Assembly: GCA_016235255.1 (NCBI GenBank)
Contig: JACRLM010000038.1
Coordinates: 1 to 36,374, forward strand
Origin: Nitrospinota bacterium
GTDB taxonomy: Bacteria > Nitrospinota_A > UBA7883 > JACRLM01
Direction: 5' to 3'
DNA length: 36,374 bases
The stretch's first letter is position 1, and each line of letters begins with the position of its first letter. The notes beneath the pieces were generated by a model. The model had not been told where the DNA came from. It saw nothing but the letters and a program-made list of their open reading frames with translations, and made no database searches. Of this stretch, positions 16,918 through 25,846 are shown one piece after another. A program made the position numbers and the translations under genes.

Positions 16918-17565
16918 ATGAACGAATTGAACCAGCAGGGGCCCGGCGCCACCGCGCCCAAATCGAATGCGGGGAGGAATATCCTCATCGGCGTTATAAT
17001 CGCCGTGGTTGCGCTCGGGTGGATAGCCACTGTGGTCGTCAAGAAGTTGTTCAGCTACGGGGTGGAGAAAGCCGTGGAGATCAGTTCCGGGGTCTCCGTG
17101 GACAAGGAGGGGGGCACACTCACATTCAAAGGTAAAGATGGGACCTCTGTTGTGGTCACAGGCCAGGGGGGCGACGGGAGTGTTTCCATGAAAGGAGCGG
17201 ACGGCAAGGGGGAGTTCGCCTTTAACGCAGGCAATAACGCCACGCTTCCCGCCGATTTTCCCAAGGATTTCCCGGTGATCGCAGGGGCCAAGATCACAGC
17301 TTCGTCAAGAATGAGCCAGGGGAAGGCCACGGTGTTCAACGTGGTGTGGGAAGCAGCCAAGGACATTAAGCAGGCAGGCGATTATTACACCGGAGAGTTG
17401 ACTGAAAAAGGGTGGAAATTCACCATGTCAACCGACACGGACGACGCGAGCGCCAAGGCCATCGAGCGCCAAAGGGGGAACAACAGGCAGGATGGGACGC
17501 TGGCGCTCAAGAAGAAGGACACCGGCAGCGAGATTGTCCTCATACTCCGCATCGAGTCCAAATAA
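16918..17565 (+). CDS. Membrane-anchored protein of unknown function between trpB and trpA
   Basis: The 215-residue protein has a short polar N-terminus and one transmembrane helix at about 21-42 ('ILIGVIIAVVALGWIATVVV'). A glycine-rich, beta-prone segment follows ('TLTFKGKDGTSVVVTGQGGDG'-like repeats, about 65-105). A more globular C-terminus begins near 'LPADFPKDFPVIAGAKITAS'. The 'P.DFP..FP...GA' motif recurs in uncharacterised secreted proteins. A strong AAGGAGG site precedes the ATG. It lies 27 bases after trpB and 12 before trpA, so all three are probably cotranscribed. No tryptophan-related function is evident. Confidence 0.75.
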   Translation: MNELNQQGPGATAPKSNAGRNILIGVIIAVVALGWIATVVVKKLFSYGVEKAVEISSGVSVDKEGGTLTFKGKDGTSVVVTGQGGDGSVSMKGADGKGEFAFNAGNNATLPADFPKDFPVIAGAKITASSRMSQGKATVFNVVWEAAKDIKQAGDYYTGELTEKGWKFTMSTDTDDASAKAIERQRGNNRQDGTLALKKKDTGSEIVLILRIESK

Positions 17566-17577
17566 CATAAAGGGAAC

Positions 17578-18390
17578 ATGTTCAAGCTGATGAACGGTAT
17601 AGAGGGCGCTTTCGCGCGGTTGAAGCGGGACAAGCGCAAGGCGCTGGTGATTTTCCTCGCCGCCGGGGATCCGTCCATGAAAGCCACGGTGGAGCTTGTG
17701 AAGGCGGCCGAGCGGGGCGGGGCGGACATTGTGGAGATCGGCGTGCCGTTCTCCGACCCGCTGGCGGACGGGCCTGTGATACAGGAATCTTTCGGCCGCG
17801 CCATCGCAAAGGGCGCAACTTTGGCCAGGACTTTTGAGATGGTCAAAAAGATACGCAAAGAAAGCACCGTCCCCCTTGTTTTCATGCTCACGGTGAACCT
17901 TGTGGTAAACCACGGGGTCGGCAAATTTTTCAACGACTGCGCGGCGGCTGGGGTGGACGGGATAATCCTTCCGGACGCGCCGCCGGAGGAAGCGGGGGAG
18001 TTCGTCCCATCCGCCCGTGCGGCGGGGCTTTGCACGATCATGCTCGCCGCGCCAACGTCCACCACGGCGAGGATGAAAAAGATCGCCTCAATTGCCACGG
18101 GTTTCGTCTATTACATCACCATCAAGGGGGTGACGGGGAAGACGAAGGCCGTCCCGGCGGATGCGGCGCGCGGGATAAAGAGCCTGAAGCGGCTCACCAA
18201 GTTGCCGGTGCTGGCTGGCTTTGGCGTGACGGAACCGTCGCAGGCCAAACAGATGGCCAAAGTGTCCGACGGTGTGATTATAGGGTCGCAGGCGATCCGT
18301 GTGATCAAAGGGGCCGGCTCGGCGAAAAAGGGGGCGGATGCGCTATATAAGTATGTGGCGTCGGTCCGCAAGGCGATAGATTCGGCCTGA
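17578..18390 (+). CDS. trpA: Tryptophan synthase alpha subunit
   Basis: TrpA cleaves indole-3-glycerol phosphate to indole and glyceraldehyde 3-phosphate and channels indole to TrpB. In 'VEIGVPFSDPLADGP' the catalytic Glu53 and Asp64 are present. 'AGVDGIILPDAPPEE' and 'VLAGFGVT' are further family motifs. Counting from the internal ATG at 17590 gives Glu49 and Asp60, as in the enteric enzyme. The first ATG lies only two bases after GGGA, so the start is unsettled. 'YYITIKGVTG' replaces the more usual 'YLLSR.GVTG' at the phosphate loop. Confidence 0.95.
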   Translation: MFKLMNGIEGAFARLKRDKRKALVIFLAAGDPSMKATVELVKAAERGGADIVEIGVPFSDPLADGPVIQESFGRAIAKGATLARTFEMVKKIRKESTVPLVFMLTVNLVVNHGVGKFFNDCAAAGVDGIILPDAPPEEAGEFVPSARAAGLCTIMLAAPTSTTARMKKIASIATGFVYYITIKGVTGKTKAVPADAARGIKSLKRLTKLPVLAGFGVTEPSQAKQMAKVSDGVIIGSQAIRVIKGAGSAKKGADALYKYVASVRKAIDSA

Positions 18391-18484
18391 CCCCGGTCTT
18401 TTTGTAGCGCCGGCGTCCCGCCGGCAATTGCCATCGGGAGGGTGGCGCTACATTGGGAGCCGTGGTCAGGCGACCACGGGGAAG
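18391..18484. repeat. Dispersed repeat R1 with nested 48-bp hairpin repeat R5
   Basis: The R1 left end (CCCCGGTCTT, 18391-18400) starts at the trpA stop, and the R1 right end (CCGTGGTC at 18460-18467, GACCACGG at 18472-18479, then GGGAAGC) closes it. Nested between them at 18404-18451 is an imperfect palindrome with ends GTAGCGCC and GGCGCTAC. It reappears in reverse orientation at 30936-30983. The unit lies between convergent trpA and xseA and could act as a bidirectional terminator. Confidence 0.75.
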
Positions 18485-18524
18485 CAAGCATTTGCCGGCA
18501 AGTTGCCGGCGCTGCGAGAAAGCG

Positions 18525-19964
18525 CTAAAACAACTTCTCCTGTTTCCCGCCGCCTGCGCTTCTTATCGTCGCCTGGGTCTCGCCGTCGCTCATCTTTATG
18601 CGAACATGGTCGCCGGGGCGCAAGTCGGCGGCGCGGGTGTAAATTTTCTTCCCGTCGGGGCTGGTGACGATGCTGTAGCCCCGCGCAAGGGCCTTTAACG
18701 GGCTTAACGCATCCAGTTTCCCGGCGATGACCTCCAGCCGTTTGCGTTTTATAGAGGACGACGCCGTCAATCGTTCGCCAAGTTTTTCAAACGCCCGATT
18801 CAGCGCGTCACGCCTGGACGAAACAAAATTCTCCGGCCGGATGGCGTTTATCCTGCTCAATGCGGCGGCGGCCCTGGCCGATGATACGTCCCGCGCCCTT
18901 GTAAGCCCCCCTGTCAGGCGTTGATGGGCATTTGCAAGCCGTTCGCGCCGGTTCTTAAGCTGCGCCGCGGGGCTTACCGCCATAAGATGCCTCGCCGCAG
19001 CGGACAGCTTGTCGCGCATGCGGCCAGTCTTCAACAACGCTCCCCGTTCCAGCCGGTTGGCCGCGTCATCGAGACGTTGCGAACGGGTCTCCACGATGTC
19101 CCGCATCTCCACGAACAGCCGCCGGTGAAATTCTTCTATCGTGCTCTCCACGTCGGCCCGTTCGGGGGCGATTATCTCCGCCGCCGCCGTCGGGGTGGAG
19201 GCGCGCGCGTCCGCAGCGAAATCGGCTATCGTAAAATCTGTCTCGTGCCCCACGGCGGAGACCACCGGAATCTTCGACCCGGCGATGGCCCGCGCCACGA
19301 TCTCCTCGTTGAACGCCCAAAGATCCTCCAGCGATCCGCCGCCGCGCCCGCAGATGATCACGTCCACCTTGCCATACTCGTTCATATCCGCGATGGCCTT
19401 TGCGATCTGTTCTTTGGCCCCATCCCCCTGAACAGCCACGGGGGCGAACACTATGCGAAGCCCCGGGAACCGCCGTTTGATTGTGCGCACCATGTCCCGC
19501 AGCACAGCGCCCGCCGGGGAGGTGATGATCCCCACCGACCATGCGATATATGGAAGCGCTTTTTTGCGTTTTTCGCCGAAAAGCCCCTCGGCGGTCAGCT
19601 TTTCCTTCAGCCGGTTGAACGCCATCTGCAGCGCACCAAGTCCGGCGGGCTCCATCGCCTCCACGGTAAGCTGGTATTCACCCCGTTTTTCATAGACGGA
19701 AAGCCGCCCCCGGCAGATCACCTTGTCCCCGTCCTTAGGCTCGAATTTTAAAAGCTGGCGCATCCCTTTCCACATGACGGAACGTATCTGCGCCTCTTCG
19801 TCCTTGAGGGTGAAATAGGCGTGGCCGGAGGGATACACCTTGAAGTTGGAGATTTCACCCTCCACCCAAAGGCCGGAGAATTCCGACTCGATAACGTGCT
19901 TAAGCCCGGCGGTAAGTTCGGCGACGGTGTAAACCTTGCGGCCGCCTTCCTCCGGCTCTGGCAT
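18525..19964 (-). CDS. xseA: Exodeoxyribonuclease VII large subunit
   Basis: XseA with XseB degrades single-stranded DNA to oligonucleotides. The 479-residue protein has an N-terminal OB-fold ('WVEGEISNFKVYPSGHAYFTLKD') and the catalytic core 'GIITSPAGAVLRDM', 'RRFPGLRI', 'CGRGGGSLEDLWAFNEE' and 'SAVGHETDFTIADFAAD'. A long coiled-coil stretch and a C-terminal barrel-like segment ('LARGYSIVTSPDGK') follow. The frame extends upstream into folD, but homology begins at ATG 19964, eight bases after the folD stop. The small subunit gene xseB is not adjacent. Confidence 0.95.
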   Translation of the reverse strand: MPEPEEGGRKVYTVAELTAGLKHVIESEFSGLWVEGEISNFKVYPSGHAYFTLKDEEAQIRSVMWKGMRQLLKFEPKDGDKVICRGRLSVYEKRGEYQLTVEAMEPAGLGALQMAFNRLKEKLTAEGLFGEKRKKALPYIAWSVGIITSPAGAVLRDMVRTIKRRFPGLRIVFAPVAVQGDGAKEQIAKAIADMNEYGKVDVIICGRGGGSLEDLWAFNEEIVARAIAGSKIPVVSAVGHETDFTIADFAADARASTPTAAAEIIAPERADVESTIEEFHRRLFVEMRDIVETRSQRLDDAANRLERGALLKTGRMRDKLSAAARHLMAVSPAAQLKNRRERLANAHQRLTGGLTRARDVSSARAAAALSRINAIRPENFVSSRRDALNRAFEKLGERLTASSSIKRKRLEVIAGKLDALSPLKALARGYSIVTSPDGKKIYTRAADLRPGDHVRIKMSDGETQATIRSAGGGKQEKLF

Positions 19965-19972
19965 GATTGCGT

Positions 19973-20830
19973 CTAGCAGACCAATTTGCGCTGGATTTTG
20001 TACGCCAGCAGGGTGTTCGAAAGGAGCATGGCGATGGTCATCGGCCCAACGCCGCCGGGGACGGGGGTGATCCACCCCGCCTTGGGGTACACGTTTTCAT
20101 AGTCCACATCGCCCACTATCGCGTTGTCCACCTTGCTCGTCCCCACGTCTATCACCGCCGCCCCTTGCTTCACCATGTCCGCCGTGACGAACCTGGGCGA
20201 GCCGATGGCGGCGATGATAATGTCCGCCTGGGATGCGACCTTGGAGATGTCCTTCGTTTTAGAATGGCATATCGTCACCGTGGCGTTGCGGTGCAGGAGC
20301 ATGGTGGCGACGGGCTTTCCGACGATGTTGGACCTGCCGATCACCACGGCGTTTGCGCCCTGTATCGGGATGTTGTAACGGTCGAGCAACTCTATGCACC
20401 CGGCGGGGGTGCATGGGGCCAGCTTTGCCAGCTTCTGCGAAAGGAGGCCGACGTTGAGCGGGTGAAATCCGTCCACGTCCTTGTCCACATGTATCCGGTC
20501 GAGCACCTTGTCCGCGTCCAGATGGGCCGGCAACGGCAGCTGCACCAGTATGCCGTTCACCTTCTCGTCCGCGTTTAGCGCGTCAATGAGGTTTAAAATA
20601 TCCTTCATGGACACTTCGGCGGGGATGGTGTGCTGGACCGACTGTATGCCCACCTCGTGGCAGGCTTTTTCCTTCAGCCGCACATACACCTGGGAGGCCG
20701 GATTGTCCCCCACCAGCACCACCGCCAGGGTCACATTGTTCCCGGTCTCTTTATTGATGATCGTGATTTCTTTTTTGATTTCTTCCCGGATGGACGCCGC
20801 CACCGCCTTGCCGTCTATCTTTACCGTCAT
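19973..20830 (-). CDS. folD: Methylene-THF dehydrogenase / methenyl-THF cyclohydrolase
   Basis: FolD interconverts methylene-, methenyl- and formyl-THF with NADP. The 285-residue protein has the catalytic Tyr-x3-Lys in 'SQVYVRLKEKAC', then 'GILVQLPLP', 'PCTPAGC', 'IGRSNIVGKPVA' for the dinucleotide fold and 'PVPGGVGPMT' near the C-terminus. It is the first gene of a two-gene leftward operon with xseA, a pairing seen in several phyla. An ACGAGGGC site directly precedes the ATG. Confidence 0.96.
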   Translation of the reverse strand: MTVKIDGKAVAASIREEIKKEITIINKETGNNVTLAVVLVGDNPASQVYVRLKEKACHEVGIQSVQHTIPAEVSMKDILNLIDALNADEKVNGILVQLPLPAHLDADKVLDRIHVDKDVDGFHPLNVGLLSQKLAKLAPCTPAGCIELLDRYNIPIQGANAVVIGRSNIVGKPVATMLLHRNATVTICHSKTKDISKVASQADIIIAAIGSPRFVTADMVKQGAAVIDVGTSKVDNAIVGDVDYENVYPKAGWITPVPGGVGPMTIAMLLSNTLLAYKIQRKLVC

Positions 20831-20875
20831 GCCCTCGTCTCTTTCAAAAAGCTACAAATGATACCGCAAGGCGTG

Positions 20876-20881
20876 TATAAT
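20876..20881 (+). promoter_or_regulatory. Possible -10 element in folD / 20999 divergent gap
   Basis: A consensus TATAAT lies about 118 bases upstream of the rightward gene at 20999. The -35 position (near 20853) is poor, so this is a weak call. The rest of the 168-base gap shows no other clear signal. Confidence 0.3.
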
Positions 20882-20998
20882 CGCCATCGGAACTGTTTAA
20901 TTAACCGGACGTTCCCGCCGTGAGCATTATTATGCGCGGCGGCGCGGTTAAGTCAACATGGAATAAACAAACGGCGGGGAGGCTTGAGGCGGGACATC

Positions 20999-21859
20999 AT
21001 GCCCTGGTACAAGAAAACGCGGACAAGTCCGCCACAGCCGGACGTGCCCATACCACCGTCGCAACCAATGCCCCCCACGGCCAAAAGCGGCGCAACGCAG
21101 CCGGAGGTGGAGGACGCAAAATTCAGGATGGCAAGCAAGATGGACAAAGGCGGATCACCATACGATTTCGGCGGGGAAAATGAAGGTGGCGGCGGCGGGT
21201 TCGCGGTGAAGATCACTGCGGCGGCGGCCGTTGCCGCGTTGCTTTTGGTGCTGTTCTTCGGCTGGAAGTTTTTAAGCGACGTCTCCGGCAAGCTGGACGG
21301 GGTGAACAAGAACGTCACCGACCTTTCCGCCAACCTCAAGGCACAGCATGACGCTTTCGCCACGGCTGGCAGGGCGGTGGTGCGGTCGGAACTTCGCAAG
21401 ACACTCACCGCGCTGGACAACGCCATCGCGCTGGGAGACCCGGCGGTGACAGACAAGGCGCTAAAATTGCGCGACGATGTGAAGGCTTTGTTGGGAGAGC
21501 CGATCAACATAAAAGACAGCGCGGCCCCAATCCCTTCCTCGGCTGTGCCCGCGCAATCTGTCCCGGCTCCGGCCCCTGCTCCGGCCAAACCTGCGGCTCA
21601 AGCGGCGCCCCAGGCGGCGCTGCCTGCTCCAACACAGGCGCCTGTGAAAATGGAAGGTGTGGCAGTGTCTCCATACGGCCCGGCGCCAACAGCCGGCGCC
21701 GCCCCGGCCCAGACACCCGTAAAACCTGCGGTTCGCCCCGCGCAACAGGTCAAGGCCCCGCAGGCGCCAAAGGAAGGGGATCAGGCCACGCCAGCCGCCC
21801 AGACGGCGGCGGAAACTCCGGCGGCGGAAGCTTCACCCAAACCGGCCGCCGTCCAGTGA
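20999..21859 (+). CDS. Single-pass membrane protein with Pro/Ala-rich tail
   Basis: The 286-residue protein has a proline-rich cytoplasmic N-terminus and one transmembrane helix at about 69-88 ('ITAAAAVAALLLVLFFGWKF'). A short coiled coil ('LSDVSGKLDGVNKNVTDLSA') follows, and about 120 residues of Pro/Ala/Gln repeats make up the tail. Such tails often span the periplasm or peptidoglycan, as in TolA- or TonB-like proteins, but no TonB or TolA domain is visible. GAGG nine bases before ATG 20999 sets the start; a TTG at 20984 abuts another site. Family unknown. Confidence 0.65.
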   Translation: MPWYKKTRTSPPQPDVPIPPSQPMPPTAKSGATQPEVEDAKFRMASKMDKGGSPYDFGGENEGGGGGFAVKITAAAAVAALLLVLFFGWKFLSDVSGKLDGVNKNVTDLSANLKAQHDAFATAGRAVVRSELRKTLTALDNAIALGDPAVTDKALKLRDDVKALLGEPINIKDSAAPIPSSAVPAQSVPAPAPAPAKPAAQAAPQAALPAPTQAPVKMEGVAVSPYGPAPTAGAAPAQTPVKPAVRPAQQVKAPQAPKEGDQATPAAQTAAETPAAEASPKPAAVQ

Positions 21860-21883
21860 ACGGCTTTTGATACATCCGGTCCA

Positions 21884-22303
21884 ATGAGGCTAATAGAAGA
21901 ACTCCAGGAGGCGGGCGCTTTTGCCGCCAGGCAGTCCAAAGGCTTTGTCGAAATCCTGAAACTCAAGATCAGGATCATCGGTTTTTCAAACAAGCGGGGC
22001 AATATCCTTACAAAGCTTGGCGAGGTCTCATACAAGGCCATTTCGGAAGGCCGGCAGCCCCATGAGGACGACAACGCAAAGCGGCTAGTGGAGGACATCA
22101 GGGAAGCCGAACGGGAGATAGCCACCGGGGACGAGACCATCAGCCAGAAAAAAGAAGAGCTGCTGGCCGGCAGGAGGCTGTTCCGAAGCCGGTTGTGGGG
22201 GGCGGACGCATCCGCGGAAAACGTCCGCCCGGTTGAAAATGCCGGAGACGCCCCCGAGAACCCCGGTGAAAATAAGGACACATCCGGCGGGCAGGGGGCG
22301 TGA
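21884..22303 (+). CDS. Coiled-coil protein of unknown function
   Basis: The 139-residue, mostly helical protein has an N-terminal half ('EELQEAGAFAARQSKGFVEILKLKIRIIGF') that may associate with membranes as an amphipathic helix. The charged middle is consistent with a coiled coil. The tail from about residue 108 is acidic and Gly/Asn/Pro-rich, probably disordered. It begins 24 bases after the Pro/Ala-rich gene and overlaps the LapA-like gene by one base, so the three appear to form one operon. I do not recognise a family. Confidence 0.65.
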   Translation: MRLIEELQEAGAFAARQSKGFVEILKLKIRIIGFSNKRGNILTKLGEVSYKAISEGRQPHEDDNAKRLVEDIREAEREIATGDETISQKKEELLAGRRLFRSRLWGADASAENVRPVENAGDAPENPGENKDTSGGQGA

Positions 22304-22641
22304 TGGCGGACAACCTGGAAAAACAGCCCAACGGCCTTATGGCGGTGAAACTTGCGCTGGGCCTTCTGCTTGTGTTCTTTATAGTGTCGTTCGCGGCGAA
22401 AAACCAGCAGAATGTCTTGGTTTCCTACTACTTCGGGCATGAATATAACGCGCCAGTGTGGTTCGTTGTCGTGTTTTCGTTCCTTTCCGGGGCGCTGCTG
22501 GCAAGCCTTCTTTGGGCCATATCGCTTATCCGTGAAAAAGGGAGAAGCTGGAGTCTTTCCCGCAAGAACGCCAAGCTGGAGGATCAGCTCCGCGAACTTA
22601 CGCAAAAACCCCCCGTCCCGGTGGAGAAAAGCGGACGATAA
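22303..22641 (+). CDS. LapA/DUF1049-family membrane protein
   Basis: The 112-residue protein has two transmembrane helices (about 14-34 and 48-70). The DUF1049 pattern is visible in 'LLLVFFIVSFAAKNQQNVLVSYYFG', 'APVWFVVVFSFLSGALLASLLW' and a following coiled coil. In gammaproteobacteria LapA (YciS) works with LapB to control LpxC turnover and LPS assembly, and FtsH is the protease in that circuit. Here ftsH is the next gene downstream, which is notable. The ATG overlaps the previous stop as TGATG. Confidence 0.82.
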   Translation: MADNLEKQPNGLMAVKLALGLLLVFFIVSFAAKNQQNVLVSYYFGHEYNAPVWFVVVFSFLSGALLASLLWAISLIREKGRSWSLSRKNAKLEDQLRELTQKPPVPVEKSGR

Positions 22642-22968
22642 GGATTTATAACTATAGAGATAGGATATTTTGCTTCGACGGGGTCGCCCGGCCCCGGTCT
22701 TATCGCCGCAACCAGGAACCGTGGTCAGCGGCCACGGGGAAGCATGGGAGTTAAAACCAAAGAGTCACAGAGAAGACAGGAAATTGTTCTCCTGACTCCG
22801 CGCCTCTGTGTCTCTGTGGTGAAAATTTCCCTTTCTTGCCGATTTATTCGCTGGCCGAATTAAATTGAGCTTGCCACAAGCCCCATGCTATCTTATATAG
22901 ACATGTGAAATGTGTTTTAGTTTGGGCATAAAAGCTCTTTTTACATACTCCTTGAAGGAGAAGCGAAG
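22642..22968 (+). promoter_or_regulatory. Repeat-bearing gap and ftsH promoter
   Basis: This 327-base gap contains an R1 copy at about 22680-22743 (GGCCCCGGTCTT ... CCGTGG/CCACGG hairpin at 22719-22737). An R2 copy occupies 22756-22826 (ACCAAAGAGTCACAGAG ... CTCTGTGGTGAAAAT). Closer to ftsH, TTGCCA (22871-22876) and TATATA (22894-22899) are spaced 17 bases apart and are a good sigma-70 promoter candidate. The ribosome site GAAGGAG is at 22954-22960. Confidence 0.6.
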
Positions 22969-24915
22969 TTGAATCAGTTTTACAAGAATCTTGCTTTGTG
23001 GCTGGTGGTGGGGCTTGTGATGATAGCCCTTTTCAACATGTTCAACCAGCCGCATGTGACCACCAAGGAAATGTCCTTCACGGAGTTCATGGACTCGGTG
23101 GAACAGGGCAAAGTCACCGAATTGACCATCCAGGGGGAAATCGGCAAGGGCAAGTTCACCGACGGCAAGCCGTTCCAGGTGTACATAATGTCCTATGGCG
23201 ACCTTTTCAAGGACCTGCGCAAGGCCGGGGTGAAGGTGACCTCCCGCCCGGCGGACCAGACCCCGTGGTATATCAACGTGCTGGTGTCGTGGTTCCCGAT
23301 GTTGCTTTTGATCGGCATCTGGATATTCTTCATGCGCCAGATGCAGAACGGCGGATCGCGCGCTCTCTCTTTCGGCAAGAGCAAGGCTCGGATGATAACC
23401 GATTCTTCCAAGAAGGCCACGTTCAAGGACGTGGCGGGTGTGGAGGAGGCCAAGGAGGACCTCAAGGAGATCATTGATTTCCTCAAGGACCCGAAAAAGT
23501 TCCAGAAACTTGGCGGCAAGATCCCCAAAGGGGTGTTGCTCATGGGCCCGCCGGGCACAGGCAAGACATTGCTGGCCAAGGCCATAGCCGGTGAGGCGAA
23601 CGTGCCGTTCTTCTCCATATCGGGCTCTGACTTTGTGGAGATGTTCGTGGGCGTGGGCGCTTCGCGCGTGCGGGACCTTTTCGAGCAGGCGAAAAAAGCC
23701 GCCCCCTGCATCATATTCGTGGACGAGATAGACGCCGTGGGGCGCCATCGCGGCGCCGGGCTTGGCGGCGGGCATGACGAACGGGAGCAGACGCTAAACC
23801 AGCTCCTCGTGGAGATGGACGGGTTTGAAGGAAACGAAGGGGCGATAGTCATCGCCGCCACAAACAGGCCGGACGTGCTTGACCCGGCGCTCCTGCGCCC
23901 CGGCAGGTTTGACAGGCAGGTGATAGTTCCACGGCCGGACATCGGCGGGCGCGAGGCCATATTGAAGGTGCATGTGAGCAACATGCCGATGGACGCGGAT
24001 GTGGACGTGAAGGTGCTGGCGCGCGGCACACCCGGCTTTACCGGGGCGGACCTTGCAAACCTTGCCAACGAGGCGGCGCTTCTGGCCGCCCGGGAAGACG
24101 GCGACAGGGTTAAAATGCGCCATTTCGAACAGGCCAAAGACAAGGTGATGATGGGGGCCGAACGGCGCTCCATGATAATAAGCGATACAGAGAAAAAGAG
24201 CACCGCCGTGCATGAGGCGGGGCACGCGATGGTGGCGCTGATGGTGCCTGGGGCGGACCCGATCCACAAAGTGAGCATCATCCCGCGCGGCAGGGCGCTT
24301 GGCGTCACCCAGCAATTGCCGGTGGACGAGAAGCACACCCATCCGAAAAATTACCTTATCAGCAGGCTGGCCATCCTCATGGGGGGCAGGGCGGCGGAGG
24401 AGATTGTCCTCGACCAGTTCACCACCGGCGCTTCCAACGATATCGAGCAGGCCACAAACCTTGCGCGCAAGATGGTGTGCGAATGGGGGATGAGCGACGC
24501 CATGGGCCCGGTGGCCTTCGGCCAGAAGGAAGAACAGATTTTCCTCGGGCGGGAGATATCCCAGCACCGCGATTTCTCGGAGCACACGGCAATCGAGATA
24601 GACAAAGAGGTCCGCGGTTTTATCAGCACTGCGTATGAGACCGCCAAGAACCTGCTGACAGACCATAGGGACATTCTCGACAAGATAACCACCCTGCTGC
24701 TCGAGCTTGAAGTTGTGGACGGGCATGAGATCGCCGAGCTTGTGAGAAAGGAACTGGCCCGCAAGGAAGGGCGCGAGGTGGATATGCCGGTCGTTCAGGC
24801 GGCGCCGGAGTCCGCGCACAAGGAACAGGCGCAGGTTGTAGAAAAAGGCGAAGCGGCGCCAGCGCCTGCAAGGCAGGTCTTTGACAGGCCGGCGGAAGCT
24901 GGCGGAGCGGCTTAG
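22969..24915 (+). CDS. ftsH: ATP-dependent zinc metalloprotease FtsH
   Basis: FtsH is the hexameric membrane AAA+ protease for misfolded membrane proteins and regulatory substrates. The 648-residue protein has transmembrane helices at about 8-25 and 103-122, Walker A 'GPPGTGKT' at 193-200, Walker B '[11 protein letters not shown]', the second region of homology '[20 protein letters not shown]' and the zinc site H415-E-A-G-H419. The start is TTG, with GAAGGAG eight bases upstream. The C-terminal tail is long and Ala/Glu/Pro-rich. Confidence 0.98.
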   Translation: MNQFYKNLALWLVVGLVMIALFNMFNQPHVTTKEMSFTEFMDSVEQGKVTELTIQGEIGKGKFTDGKPFQVYIMSYGDLFKDLRKAGVKVTSRPADQTPWYINVLVSWFPMLLLIGIWIFFMRQMQNGGSRALSFGKSKARMITDSSKKATFKDVAGVEEAKEDLKEIIDFLKDPKKFQKLGGKIPKGVLLMGPPGTGKTLLAKAIAGEANVPFFSISGSDFVEMFVGVGASRVRDLFEQAKKAAPCIIFVDEIDAVGRHRGAGLGGGHDEREQTLNQLLVEMDGFEGNEGAIVIAATNRPDVLDPALLRPGRFDRQVIVPRPDIGGREAILKVHVSNMPMDADVDVKVLARGTPGFTGADLANLANEAALLAAREDGDRVKMRHFEQAKDKVMMGAERRSMIISDTEKKSTAVHEAGHAMVALMVPGADPIHKVSIIPRGRALGVTQQLPVDEKHTHPKNYLISRLAILMGGRAAEEIVLDQFTTGASNDIEQATNLARKMVCEWGMSDAMGPVAFGQKEEQIFLGREISQHRDFSEHTAIEIDKEVRGFISTAYETAKNLLTDHRDILDKITTLLLELEVVDGHEIAELVRKELARKEGREVDMPVVQAAPESAHKEQAQVVEKGEAAPAPARQVFDRPAEAGGAA

Positions 24916-24922
24916 GACAACA

Positions 24923-25014
24923 TGTCATGGTGAGCCTGTCGAACCATGGCAACAATATTGTGGCCCCAATTCGACAGAGCCAGTCCTGAGCATGCCGAAG
25001 GGCTCAGGGTGACA
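24923..25014. repeat. MITE-like intergenic repeat R3
   Basis: The 92-bp unit begins TGTCATGGTGAGCCTGTCGA and ends GGGCTCAGGGTGACA, so the ends form imperfect inverted repeats (TGTCA...TGACA, TGAGCC...GGGCTCA). 'GAGCCTGTCGAACCATG' is a familiar dispersed intergenic sequence in environmental genomes. It lies between ftsH and the next gene. Confidence 0.65.
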
Positions 25015-25036
25015 TTTCCCAATCCAGGGTGAGAGT

Positions 25037-25774
25037 ATGGAACGCGAAAATCCCCCTGCTTACCTTTCCTGGCTCCCCGGCGTTTTCCTGGCGATAATCC
25101 TTGGCATCGCGTTTGCCGCCTCCACGGTGTTGATGGAGCCCGGCTCCGGGGCCGGATTGCTGGACAGACTGTCCACTTACGAAAAAGACGCCGGTGCGCT
25201 TTTTGACGACGCCGAAAAAGCTGTCCGGGAGATCGTGGCGTTCATGGAGGGGACTCAGGGACAACCAAAGGAAGCTCCCCCCCGGCCTGCGTTGCGTCCC
25301 CTTGGCGAGCCTGTGGCGCTGGCCGACTTCGCCATAGCCGAAAAGAAAGCGGGCGCCCCCGGCGTGGCGTTGCTCAAGGTGAGCATGGACAAGGGCGTCA
25401 CATCCAACGATTCGGCCTCCGGCATGGTGACCCTTTCACCACCGGCGGACAGCGCGGGGAAACAGGCGCTGGAGATAATGCTCAAGGGTGAAGGGCTGGC
25501 TACCATTGGGGTGGGAGTCCTTCAAAAGGGAGGGGCCGGATCATACCGGTGGGACTGGCCGGACGCCCCCGTTTCGGAAAAATGGACAACGGCCCAATTG
25601 CGGTTTTCGGACGCTGTCCTTTGGGAGTACGACGCGCAAAGCAAAAGATACCGCAAGGTGCGTGAATGGAAAGAGCCGGACAAGATCGGCCAGATACGTT
25701 TTTACGTCAAGCCAAGGCACATGACCAGGGGAAACAGCGCCAAACTGTGGATCGGGACGGTGTCGGCCAGATGA
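25037..25774 (+). CDS. Membrane-anchored protein with predicted beta-sandwich domain
   Basis: The 245-residue protein has one N-terminal transmembrane helix (about 11-32, 'LPGVFLAIILGIAFAASTVL'), a short helical linker and a proline-rich stretch near 75-90. The C-terminal domain of about 150 residues looks beta-rich and ends 'IGQIRFYVKPRHMTRGNSAKLWIGTV', reminiscent of carbohydrate-binding or jelly-roll domains. It would be exposed in the periplasm. I cannot assign a family. It begins 22 bases after the R3 repeat. Confidence 0.65.
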   Translation: MERENPPAYLSWLPGVFLAIILGIAFAASTVLMEPGSGAGLLDRLSTYEKDAGALFDDAEKAVREIVAFMEGTQGQPKEAPPRPALRPLGEPVALADFAIAEKKAGAPGVALLKVSMDKGVTSNDSASGMVTLSPPADSAGKQALEIMLKGEGLATIGVGVLQKGGAGSYRWDWPDAPVSEKWTTAQLRFSDAVLWEYDAQSKRYRKVREWKEPDKIGQIRFYVKPRHMTRGNSAKLWIGTVSAR

Positions 25775-25846
25775 ATTTTGGATGCGCCTTTTGACAATCC
25801 TCGCGAAAGAAATTATCCTGATAGGCGAAAAGATGAAGGAACCGCG

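Noticed and set aside
19965..20075. A 37-residue N-terminal extension of xseA
   Set aside because: It lies inside folD, has no resemblance to XseA, and the canonical N-terminus begins at ATG 19964.
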